Origin: Aphelocoma coerulescens
Taxonomy: Eukaryota > Chordata > Aves > Passeriformes > Corvidae
Assembly: GCF_041296385.1 (NCBI RefSeq)
Contig: NW_027184084.1
Location: forward strand, 2,108,001 to 2,172,000
DNA: 64,000 bases
Direction of reading: 5' to 3'
Numbering within the stretch: position 1 is the stretch's first letter; each line of letters opens with the position of its first letter. The position numbers and the translations under genes are program-made. Shown here piece after piece: positions 54,900 through 64,000 of the stretch. Under the pieces are notes generated by a model that searched no databases, was not told where the DNA came from, and saw only the letters and a list, made by a program, of their open reading frames with translations.

Positions 54900-55140
54900 C
54901 CCAAAAATCTCAAGTTCTATCAGTCTCTTGCAAAGGAATGCAAGGACAGTTTGTCACGGTTTGCATGCATGTGATTTAAAGGCATAGTTAAATTTGGAGC
55001 AAGCATAGTAAGGCGGCCAATAGTGCATGGACCACCAATAGCACATGAGGGTAATGCAGGCCACGAGCGATTTCCACAAATCAAGAATACTCCTCCAGGC
55101 AATTTGCGTGAACATTTGTCTGAAGGGGCTTGATAGTATG
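54900..55140 (-). pseudogene. Env-like surface-glycoprotein fragment
   Basis: The minus strand 55140-54920 reads RKLPGGVFLICGNRSWPALP, then GGPCTIGRLTMLAPN and a stretch ending HSFARD before a stop. This resembles the C-terminal part of a retroviral surface subunit, with its ICGxRxWxxxP and GGPCxxGRLT blocks, just before the cleavage region. The downstream transmembrane subunit is very short or lost before the purine tract. Identity rests on motif recognition; it is the only env trace in the window. Confidence 0.5.
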
Positions 55141-55675
55141 TAACATTGTCTTGGTTTAAAACTGTCCAATTGTATTGATGCCATGAAGATTTTTTGCCTT
55201 TTCTTTTATACCCCTGTTATACCTTTTTACAACTTCTGTATTCTTAGTGCTTTTTGCCTTCATTCTTGGACTTGTTTATCAAGCTAAGAGACTAAACATT
55301 TTAGAAGCTTCGTAGCTAGGGATCAGTGTGCCCCAGACCCCAAGGTCCTCTCCAGAACACATTCTGTAAACTTAGAACCATCCAGGGGAAGGTTCCTTGG
55401 GGAGGGGGGCTCACTTGAGCCTCTCATTGGGGAATCCTTGATAGATATGCTAATTAGTAAAACCTATAATTTTATACCTGATCTTTTGGGATATACTTGG
55501 CGGGGTGCATTTGGATGCATATGACCTGGATGTGTGCACCTAAGGATCCTTAAAATAAATACAAAGGTAAAATCCCTTTTCCCCTTCTAACCGTGTATGA
55601 CTCTTGATTTTAAGACCAGGAAAAGGCATTAGTATCATCCTGAGACGTTTTGAAATACGGGATTTTCTGGTGACA
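55141..55675 (+). mobile_element. LTR-like insertion (approximate)
   Basis: Candidate starts are TGTAACATTGTCTTGG (55138) and TGTTATACC (55215); the end is TTTTCTGGTGACA (55675). It has TTTTATACC near 55472 and AAAATAAATAC near 55552 in plus orientation. No target duplication was found. Confidence 0.5.
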
Positions 55676-56301
55676 CATTTTGAGTAGCATTAAAAAATGA
55701 ATCACCTTTGCACCTGTGAAGCCATTATCCTATTAAGACTGTTACTGGTTATCTGCAGGTCACAGGATAAGATCCATGGAATACAGATCACAATCAGTAA
55801 AACCCATCAAGAACAATCATATCACTGACAAGGAGATTGGCAGCATAGAAAAATAAAAGATAGTGTCCAAAGTCCCCAGAAAGAGAGCTGCTTCTTCTTC
55901 TGCACCTGGCAGTAAATGACTACTGTTCCAAAGCTCATATGGCTGGAGCTCAGGGGCTGTGCTGTTTAGGCAGGAGAAAGTCCATTATCTGGAAATGCTG
56001 ACTTTAACATTACCAAATGCCTTTCTGGAAGCATGGCACAGGGAATAGGTGAAGAAGAACAGCAGGAACACAGTAACATGATGGTAGATGCAGTAGGACA
56101 CAAGGCAGGCTGCCTCCATAAGCTCCCAGGCCTAGCCATGTTCCTGGCAGTCCTACCTCTGCTCCCGCTTTAGCCATGAGGGCTGGATGGTGAATAGGTC
56201 ATTTTTCCTCTTGCTGGGCCGCATTTTCTCGGAGGCGATTGATGTTTGTCAGGTCAGGCAGGTAACCACGTTAGACCTGTTGGCAATAAAACACATGCAT
56301 A
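55676..56301. other. Unassigned sequence left of ERV-D
   Basis: No ORF or repeat family was recognised. It may be more of the minus-strand env-bearing ERV. It ends beside ccttct (56302-56307), the ERV-D target duplication. Confidence 0.45.
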
Positions 56302-56307
56302 CCTTCT

Positions 56308-56787
56308 TGTTGCTGCCTGTTCTGAGCTTCCCCTCCCCCTCCCAAAGACAGGTGCTCCTGCCCATGTGCTCCGAGCTCCTTTGTTCCAAGCGCGGGCAAA
56401 ACCAAATGTAACTCAAACTCTTCAGCAGTGTCTGATTGGCCGCTCACCCTGGGTCCGCCCCCAGTCCTCCCCTTTCCCCTTCTCCCAATAAAAGATGGTC
56501 GAGGGAGGCCCCACCCCCTCTCTCAGCTCAGCTATCTTCCTGTGAACATCTCTGGTTGTCTGTTTCTTTTGAAAGCTTCTAACTGCAGGAAATAGAGCGA
56601 GCAGGGAGCTATATTTCTCCCTCTTTGCTTCTGCTGATGATATTTGCTCTGCAGCTGATACAGGTACCGATTTTAGAGCTACTAAAGTGTTAGATCGCCC
56701 GTGCTACCTCTCTAGGCTGCTCGAGGCTTTCTAAGGCATTGAAATACAAGCGCTAGCTGGTATAAAGCTGAAAAGATACCTTCCACA
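56308..56787 (+). mobile_element. ERV-D 5' LTR (480 bp)
   Basis: TGTTGCTGCCTGTTCTGAGC...ATACCTTCCACA. CCAATAAAAGATGG near 56484-56497 may serve as the promoter box. A perfect 6-bp duplication ccttct lies at 56302-56307 and 63702-63707. It differs from the 3' LTR at roughly 20 sites by eye. Confidence 0.93.
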
Positions 56788-56789
56788 TT

Positions 56790-56804
56790 TGGCGCCCAAC
56801 GTGC
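56790..56804 (+). other. ERV-D primer-binding site (lysine-tRNA-like)
   Basis: TGGCGCCCAACGTGC: the first 14 bases equal the lysine-tRNA(1,2) type site (TGGCGCCCAACGTGGGGC); the tail diverges. Confidence 0.75.
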
Positions 56805-57176
56805 TATCTCTGAACTCCGGTTCTGAGAGACTTTCAGGGTGTCCCAGCAGCTGTTTGTCTGCAGGAGTTAGCTCTGCACATCCTGCTGTGCCAGCTCTGT
56901 GTAGCGAGCTGTTACTTTTTGCGTAACAGCAAGCCCAGAGGCTCAGCCTATACCCTCCCCCACACCATGTGGCGAGGGAACGGCTGGAAAGCAGAAGACC
57001 CTTCTCACATGTTTTTTTTCTCCGGACCTGCTTTCCTGTGGTAAAATCCAGATTTCTGGTGAGTATTTCCCTGCTGGTTTAGAGGCTCCTGTATTAAGCT
57101 GGTGCCGGTTCAAACTTTCTCTTTTTTTTCCTCCTTTTTGGTGAGTTGGGTTGAGGTTTGTGGTACGGCATTCATA

Positions 57177-58756
57177 ATGGGATCTGAAGTTTCTGCACAC
57201 CATAGAGAAATATACCACCAAGTTCAAAGCTATCTTTCTTTAACTGGGCATAAATACCCTAAAAATATAGTTCAATCTTTTGTACAATGGCTTTTTCAGT
57301 ACTTTCCTAATTTGACCTCCAAAGACATAAGATCTGCTGAATTTTGGGATAAGGTGGGGAGAAAACTTTCCTCTCTTAGGCGTGCAGGACACGAAACAGT
57401 TTCAAAATTCTTTCCTCTCCTGTTACTAAGTTATACTTTGCCTGAGAAAAAGGCAGTACATGAAAAGCCTCTGCAAAAACCCCCTGTTAATTCCCTTATA
57501 CCCTCTTCCAACCCCTGTGTCCCTGACCCCTCTTCCCCTAAGCTGGAAAACATAGCTAGAGCAGACTGCTTTTTAGTACAGGAGAGCTATCGTCCTCCTG
57601 GCTCACCCATGTTTCCTCAGCACCTTGCCTTGGAGCCCGTCCCAGGACCTTTCCAAAACCTCTTCTCCACTCCCTTGTCCCCAGTTTCTAGCCCTCATGT
57701 TTCAAGTGCGCGTAAAAACCCCTCTCCCCTGATCTCTTTGTTCCCAGGGACAGCCATTGCCATGTGCTCGCAGCCCGGAAAAAAACCCCTCCCCCCAACC
57801 CCTTTTCTCCGAGTTTGTTTGTCTCCAATAATGGCGGATGCAATGTTCCTTCATCCCCAAACTACACCTCCCACAATCCCTTTCTCCCCCACCCCACAAA
57901 CCCCTTCTTGTCCCCATCCCCTCCCACTCCCATGTCACAACCTGACCCCGCCCCTAACCCCGCCCCCACAGCGTCGTGTTTCACCCCTCCCTCTGTTCCT
58001 ACCCATGACTCAAGTACCGCCCCTGCCTCCCACAACCCCTCCCCCAACCCCTCCCCTCCTCCGGCCGTGCCCCCGCCTCCACTCCCCGCCCCTGCTTCCC
58101 ATTGTCCCGCCCCAGGTTCCCACAATCCTGTGAATACTTCTCTAAATCCGGGAACCCATGGCTACCAGGAAGTAACTCCAACTGCTTCTACTACACTCTC
58201 TCCTACTAGCACAGGAGCAAACCCTGATTGGAAACCCTGTCCTTATTCTAATATTAAGGATTTGTGCAAGGCAATTAAGGAGTTTGGAGTGCAGAGTAAT
58301 TATTTTAAGAGCCTTTTAAGTGCTACTTTTGCAACTCACTTACTTGTACCTCATGATTTAGTTACATTGATGCAAACTCTTCTCACACCTGGTGATTTTA
58401 TGATGTGGAAAAAGCAATGGAAAATAATTTTATCTGATTTATTAAAAATTTTGTGGCAAACTCCAGATAATTACCTGGACTTTGAGAATAATTATATCAC
58501 ATTAGACCTTTTATCTGGTGACAATAATATGGCAAATCCTCAAAAACAAGCAATGCTTATCCCTCATCCAGTTCTTACTGAAATCACACGTGCTGCTGAA
58601 AATGCCTTAACATTACTACCATCTCAAACTCCTAACTCTCATTATACCACCATCAAGCAATTACCAAATGAAAATATTATTCACTTTTATAACTGTTTGT
58701 GCGAAGCTACCTCTTCCCAGATCCCTAATCCTGACCTCCAACAAGCGCTCCTATTT
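57177..58756 (+). pseudogene. ERV-D gag, matrix to capsid
   Basis: The ATG at 57177 opens MGSEVSAHHREIYHQVQSYL (Gly2 and Ser6, N-myristoylation type). Matrix resembles ERV-B (NIVQSFVQWLFQYFPNLTSK, SAEFWDKVGRKL). A Pro-rich linker follows. Near 57775-57795, in A and C runs, the reading shifts frame and continues in the frame 57764-58756 with capsid (YSNIKDLCKAIKEFGVQSNY, VPHDLVTLMQTLLTPGDFMM, IKQLPNENIIHFYNCL). It is interrupted at 58757 by a solo LTR. The leader is 56805-57176. Confidence 0.87.
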
Positions 58757-59178
58757 TGTTGGGAAATAGAATTATTGGGATCAATAAAAGAACTGTAGCA
58801 AGAGCCTGCAAGCAAAAGGCCTGTGTGTGAGAAAAAACTCTCCATGAGAAGATTCTTGTGTGAGAAAAGGCCTGGGGAGCAAAGAGGGAGGTTTGAAGAC
58901 TTGCAGCTGTTCAGATAAGACCCAGAGAAGGGAGGTAAACATTGAATTCTTTTAATCATAACATAACTAATAGAAACTTGCCAATGTAAGTCCAATTAGG
59001 TAGAAGTAGAAATGCGCTTTGATAAGCTTTAAGCCACTTAGGAGTTAACAAGCTGGTATACTATATAAGTGCCTTTGGATTGCTAATAAACAGAGTTTTG
59101 CGCTTATCAACCACATTGGTTTCGGACTGCTTTTCTCCCCCCTCTGGGGCCTGCTTTCTCCCTTTTACAATTCCGACA
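58757..59178 (+). mobile_element. Solo LTR (422 bp) inside ERV-D gag
   Basis: TGTTGGGAAATAG...CAATTCCGACA with flanks ctattt (58751-58756) and ctactt (59179-59184), a 6-bp duplication with one mismatch. TATA box CTATATAAG near 59063 and AATAAAC near 59085 show plus orientation. Capsid continues directly on the far side. Confidence 0.87.
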
Positions 59179-59445
59179 CTACTTGAACTTCTCCAAGTTA
59201 ATGTGAATGATGCTTGCAAACGAATCATCCTCACTCTCTCTCTTCATCCTCCTCCTACTGTTGAATCCATCCTCGAAGTCTGTACAAAGAAGGCGCAGCT
59301 GAACACAGCTGCTCCCTTTTTGAAAAAAGTAGGGATGGTTGGGGAAGTTTTGGAGAATACTACAGGTACAGGGGAAACTCAATAACGTAGTAACCTTATA
59401 TGCTATCGTTGTCAGAAAAAGGGACATGTAGCTCGCAATCGCAAA
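59179..59445 (+). pseudogene. ERV-D gag, capsid end and nucleocapsid
   Basis: VNVNDACKRIILTLSLHPPP is the capsid C-terminus, followed by TAA at 59383. The same frame continues into the zinc knuckle CYRCQKKGHVARNR, whose last Cys is Arg (CGC for TGC). So the knuckle is defective and the stop truncates gag. Confidence 0.85.
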
Positions 59446-61268
59446 ATGATTATAACTGCTGATAAAAAACTCTCCAAAGACTGTTTCCCCAGGTCAACAG
59501 CAGGGAAACTAGTGACTCAACGCATTCTAACAGCTCCGCATTCAGACATAAATAGGGCTGCAGACAAAGCAACTTGGACTTCTGGACTCAGGTTTAAGGT
59601 AACCTGTGATGAAACACACCATTTTGACAACAACAAACAGATTGTAATACCCATCTCATTCCAGAATGTGGACCACATGCCAGACTTTACATACCTTTTT
59701 GTTATTGGGGACACTTGGGAAACACCTGCTGGGATAGAGGTTACACCCACACTCATGAAAGTGGATCAGAACGGGTGTTCTAACCTAATGGTACAATGTA
59801 TATATCCACCGTACTTTATGCCAAAGGGTCAAGTCATTGCACAGGCCATTCCACTGCCCAAATACCTGCCCACAGATGGTCATATCCCAGCCATCTGTTG
59901 GACTGAGGTTTTGGGAAACGACAAACCTGTAATAGAATGTAAGCTCCGTCATAAATCACATAAAATCAGTATCATGGGAATGATAGACACAGGTGCTGAT
60001 GTGTCTGTCATTCCATTTGATAAGTGGCCTGCTCAATGGGAATTGCAATCTCAGTGCATCATACATGGGATTGGAGGTACCCAAATTGCGAAGCAATCCA
60101 AAAACACCATCCAAATTGAAGGTCCTGAAGGACAAATAGCGACACTTCATCCATATGTCCTAGACACCAAATTCACCCTGTGGGGAAGAGATGCCATGTC
60201 TCAGTGGGGAACAAAAATTGATATCACCCCTAGATATCAAAATTTTCCCTTGCAGGCCACTGAAGCACAGTGCCATCCACAGACATTAACTTGGAAAACA
60301 GATGAACCAGTGTGGGTTAACCAGTGGTCGCTAAAAGAAGAAAACTTAGAGGCACTCAAAACATTAGTAGCTGAACAATTGGCTAAAGGAAATATAGTTC
60401 CAACTAACAGCCCATGGAATACACCCGTGTTTGTAATACAAAAACCGGGAAAGAACAAATACAGGCTACTCCAAGATCTTAGAGAAGTTAATAAGGTTAT
60501 TGAAGACATGGGACCCCTTCAACCAGGTATGCCATCACCTTCAATGCTCCCACAACATTGGCATTTAGCTGTTCTTGACATTAAAGATTGCTTCTTTCAT
60601 ATTCCACTCCACCCTGCAGATGCCCCTCGATTTGCATTTTCTGTACCCTCTCTTAATCGTGAAACTCCCATGGAACGTTATCATTGGCTTGTGCTTACCC
60701 AAGGTATGAAAAATTCCCCAACTCTCTGCCAAGAGTATATTGCTAAAATTCTGTCTCCCATCCGTGCCAAAGCAGAGAAAGCCATCATCCTACATTACAT
60801 GGATGATGTGCTAGTGTGTGCTCCCAATAATCAGTACCTCGAGCAGACACTTAACATGGTGATTGAGGCCCTAGAGGCCAAGGGCTTTGAATTACAACCA
60901 GAAAAAATGCAGAGAACAAGCCCTTGGAAATACCTCGGACTCAAAATCACAGAAACCTCTATCACCCCAACACCCGTCACCATTAATAATAACCCAAAAA
61001 CATTAGAGGAAGTGCAACAGATCTGTGGGACACTGAAGTATTTAAGGTCCTGGTTAGGACTCACCACAGAGGATGTAGCTCCTATTGCAAACCTGGTAAA
61101 AGGGGAAGGCGGTCCAGCATCCCCTAGATCCCTGACAGAAGAGGCAAGGCAGTCTCTCAGAAAGATACAAGAGATCATTTCCACCAGACAAGCACACAGG
61201 TATCAGCCCTCCCTACCCTTTAAGCTTGTCATTCTAGGGAAGGTACCACATTTTCACGGCCTCATTTC
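59446..61268 (+). pseudogene. ERV-D pro and reverse transcriptase
   Basis: A frame open for more than 600 codons. The N-terminal dUTPase-like part comes first (LFVIGDTWETPAGIEVTPTL, PKGQVIAQAIPLPKYLP). The protease has intact MIDTGADVSVIPF and TLWGRDAMSQWGTKI. RT carries LLQDLREVNKVIEDMGPLQP, LDIKDCFFHIPLHP, LTQGMKNSPTLCQEY, YMDD at 60796-60807, and the thumb YLGLKITETSITPTPV. A one-base loss near 61268 shifts the frame, and the old frame ends at 61308. This is the best-preserved RT in the window. Confidence 0.92.
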
Positions 61269-61700
61269 AATGGGACAAAGAGCAGAAGGAACCCCTCATC
61301 ATAATTGAATGGGTGTTCCTTCCACTCCAACTTCCTAAAACCATCACACAGCCACAAGAACTAATGGCAAAAATTATCATGAAGGGTAGAGCAAGGCTCC
61401 GCACCCTGGCAGGATGTGACTTTGCATGCATCTACTTCCCTGTAACAACAGACGCATTAGATGACCTACTCCAAAATAATAAAAATTTACATTTTGCATT
61501 AGATGGTTACTCAGGCCAAATCTCAAATCATTACCCAAAACATAACATGTTTAATCTGGCATTCTCTTTCATCCCTCAAGAGATTCAAAGTAGAAAACCC
61601 CTCGATGCAATTACCGTTTTTACCGATGCTTCAGGAAAAAGTAAAAAAGTTTGTGATTACATGGATAAACTCAAAAATGCAAAAGTGGGAATCTGACATC
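61269..61700 (+). pseudogene. ERV-D RT connection and RNase H start
   Basis: Frame 61313-61696: LPKTITQPQELMAKIIMKGR, then VFTDASGKSKK (first RNase H Asp). A second frameshift in an A-rich run near 61640 moves the reading to the next frame. Confidence 0.88.
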
Positions 61701-62972
61701 AAGGTAATCCAAGGATCACCACAAGTAGCTGAATTAGCAGCTGTCGTTAGAGCATTTGAGAGGTTCAAAGAACCCTTTAATTTGGTCACAGACTCAGCAT
61801 ATGTAGCTGGAGTAACTGTTCGAGCTGAGCATGCTGTCCTAAAAGAAATCTCAAACAAAAAAATTTATGATTTGCTCTCAAAGGTAATTTATCTGGTTTC
61901 CCACAGAGAGCATCCCTATTTTGTCATGCATGTGAGATCACATACAAACCTGCCAGGATTTATTGCGGAAGGTAATCGTAGAGCTGATGCTCTGGCTATG
62001 CCAGCAGACATAGTTCTATCAGCCAACTTACCAAAGCTCCCCCAAGTTTTTGAACAAGCAAAACTGAGCCATGCCATGTACCATCAAAATATTCCTGCTC
62101 TTATCCGCATGTTCCATCTGTCACGGACGCAGGCAAAAGCAATAGTGGCAACATGTCCCAACTGCCAGAAGCTACAGCTTCCATCACTGGGCATGGGAGT
62201 CAATCCCAGAGGCATTAATAGCGGTGAAGTGTGGCAGATGGACGTCACACATTTCCCTGAATTTGGGAGATTAAAATACGTTCATGTTTCTATTGATACC
62301 TTCTCTGGTGCTATGTATGCCTCTGCATATGCAGGTGAGAAAGCTAAGGATGTTGAAAAACATCTTGTCCAAGCTTTTGCTGTGCTTGGTATACCTGAGT
62401 AGATAAAAACTGATAATGGACCTGCCTACACCTCTCAGGAGTTTAAAAACTTCCGTCAGCAGTGGGGATTCCGACATGTTACAGGTATTCCTCACTCCCC
62501 AACTGGACAAGGCATTGTTGAACGTGCCCATCAAACCCTCAAGTGAATGCTGCTACAACAATCAGGGACCACCAAACTCAACTCACCTGTCCTCAGACTC
62601 AGCAAAGCACTGCTTACCATAAACTTCTTGAATGGCACCTTTGAAGATCCAAACCCTCCCATCTATTGTCATTTCCAGAACACCGGGAGACAGAAACTGA
62701 AGGAAAATCCAGAAGTCCTGCTCCGGGACCCAGAGACTCAAAAAATCCAAGGACCATACAAACTTGTAACTTGGGGAGATGGGTATGCCAGTGTATCTAC
62801 CCCTCAAGGACTGAGATGGATTCCAGGGAAATGGGTAAAACCTTATGTCACTTCCTCAAAAGTTAAGGAGGTTAAAACTGCCTCCTGGAAGAGACGCCGT
62901 AAAAATGATCCTGATTTTGCACCCTCATGTAAACCCCCTACTGCAGATTTTGATGTTAATCCCTTGAGTTAA
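61640..62972 (+). pseudogene. ERV-D RNase H end and integrase
   Basis: QVAELAAVVRAFERFKEPFN (Glu) and LVTDSAYVAGVTVR (Asp), then the zinc domain (SHAMYHQNIPAL, CPNCQKLQLPSLGMGVNP), WQMDVTHFPEFG, TAG at 62400, [26 protein letters not shown], and TGA at 62544. The C-terminal domain is intact in 62547-62972 (GPYKLVTWGDGYASVSTPQG, RWIPGKWVKPY). Two stops disable it; the DDE residues are present. From 62973 to 63222 there is no env. Confidence 0.9.
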
Positions 62973-63222
62973 GTTGCACTGTTTTGCACTCAGGTTTTGC
63001 ACTGTATTTTGTAAATCTTCGTCCTGATACTCCATACCATAGATGTCCTGACTAACCCCCAGAGTTTTGGCTGGGGAACTAGTTTAAAGGCATCCTAGAT
63101 ACTATCGAGTTGTAGGGACGATAGATTCCAATTATGTTTTGCACCATTGTTTTGTTACTGTTCTATGCACTTTTAAGTTACTAAGAGTTACAACCCAGCT
63201 TTAAAGAAAAAAAATATGGAAT

Positions 63223-63701
63223 TGTGGCTGCCTGTTCTGAGCTTCACCTCCCCCTCCCAAAGACACGTGCTCCTGCCCGTGTGCTCCAAGCTCCTTTGTT
63301 CTAAGCGTGGGCAAAACCAAATGTAACTCAAACTCTTTAGCAGTGTCTGATTGGCCGCTCACCCTGGTCCTCCCCCAGTCCTCCCCTTTCCCCTTCTCCC
63401 AATAAAAGATGGTTGAGGGAGGCCCCACCCCCTCTCTCAGCTCAGCTATCTTCCTGTGAACATCTCTGGTTGTCTGTCTCATTTGAAAGCTTCTAACTGC
63501 AGGAAATAGAGCGAGCAGGGAGCTATATTTCTCCCTCTTTGCTTCTGCTGATGGTATTTGCTTTGCAGCTGATACAGGTACTGATTTTAGAGCTACTAAA
63601 GTGTTAGATTGCCTGTACTACCTCTCTAGGCTGCTTGAGGCTTTCTAAGGCATTGAAATACAAGAGCTAGCCGGTATAAAGATGAAAAGATACCTTCCAC
63701 A
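63223..63701 (+). mobile_element. ERV-D 3' LTR (479 bp)
   Basis: TGTGGCTGCCTGTTCTGAGC...ATACCTTCCACA, followed by ccttct (63702-63707). The purine tract before it (63205-63222, AAAGAAAAAAAATATGGAAT) is degenerate. Confidence 0.93.
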
Positions 63702-63707
63702 CCTTCT

Positions 63708-64000
63708 TTCCTAGGTTAGTAAATCAGCTAGGCCTTGTCATTACACACCCAATTGTGGATTCTTACATAAAGCCTTTTTAGAAATTGGTCTCACATGCAA
63801 ATCTTCAGACTGGCATCGCTCTGCTGGGGATCAAATTGATGATCTGCCTGCAAAAACTTTTAACATAAATATTGCATTATCCAAATGCTCCTGGGTAGCC
63901 ATATTCCCCCTTTTTTTTTTGTGATAACCTGCACATCTGTCACTGTAAACATGAAGGCAACATAAAAGCAAGTGAATTCATGTAATGAGACAGTAAAGTC
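63708..64000. other. Unassigned sequence right of ERV-D
   Basis: Continuation of the DNA interrupted at 56301. On the minus strand there is a purine tract of A9GGGGGAATATGG (near 63921-63902). No ORF or family was recognised. Confidence 0.4.

Overview
This window is vertebrate nuclear DNA, almost certainly from a bird. It is packed with CR1 LINEs, whose 3' ends carry the avian ATAGAATC-type tail, and with ERVL-type and class II (beta/alpha-like) endogenous retroviruses (ERVs) and solo LTRs. Many LTR boundaries are fixed here by TG...CA or TG...TA ends plus perfect 4-6 bp target-site duplications (TSDs). The only host coding sequence recognised is the last exon of the potassium-channel gene KCNN2 (SK2) at 13866-14150 (+), in a stretch of about 5.5 kb (12.35-17.9 kb) that is mostly unique and AT-rich. 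An extreme ERV load around a diverged single-copy gene tail would fit a W-chromosome gametolog or a similar low-recombination region. That is an inference.

Layout. (1) 1-12.35 kb: an old CR1 (+) carries, nested inside it, an antisense CR1 that itself holds a solo LTR, then an 8.75-kb retroviral block (2791-11542), then another solo LTR. The block contains ERV-A (minus strand, class II, gag-pro-pol, no 5' LTR), minus-strand ERVL RNase H/integrase, a solo LTR, and plus-strand ERVL RT in inverted orientation. (2) 12.35-17.9 kb: KCNN2 last exon and flanks. (3) 17.9-25.6 kb: interleaved CR1 copies of both strands with three LTRs. (4) 26.1-43.5 kb: a broken ERVL provirus (ERVL-2, plus) with 5' LTR, primer site, gag, protease, RNase H and integrase pieces, opened up by many younger insertions. 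These include the full provirus ERV-B (29224-36423, TSD cctggc) and several solo LTRs. (5) 41.3-45.6 kb: a Russian-doll cluster of LTRs. (6) 47046-52783: provirus ERV-C, alpharetrovirus-like, with LTRs identical by eye and TSD agttac, a long gag and a dUTPase-like/protease region, but with RT deleted. (7) 53.4-55.7 kb: LTR remnants, plus the only env-like fragment (minus). (8) 56308-63701: provirus ERV-D (TSD ccttct), with a solo LTR inserted in its gag.

None of the four class II elements has an env region between integrase and 3' LTR, so they resemble intracellular, env-less retroelements. ERV-A, ERV-B and ERV-D carry stops and frameshifts. ERV-C looks youngest, but it could move only if RT and the missing part of RNase H were supplied elsewhere. 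No RNA genes, CRISPR arrays or other host genes were recognised. ERV-A to ERV-D and ERVL-1/2 are labels local to this annotation.
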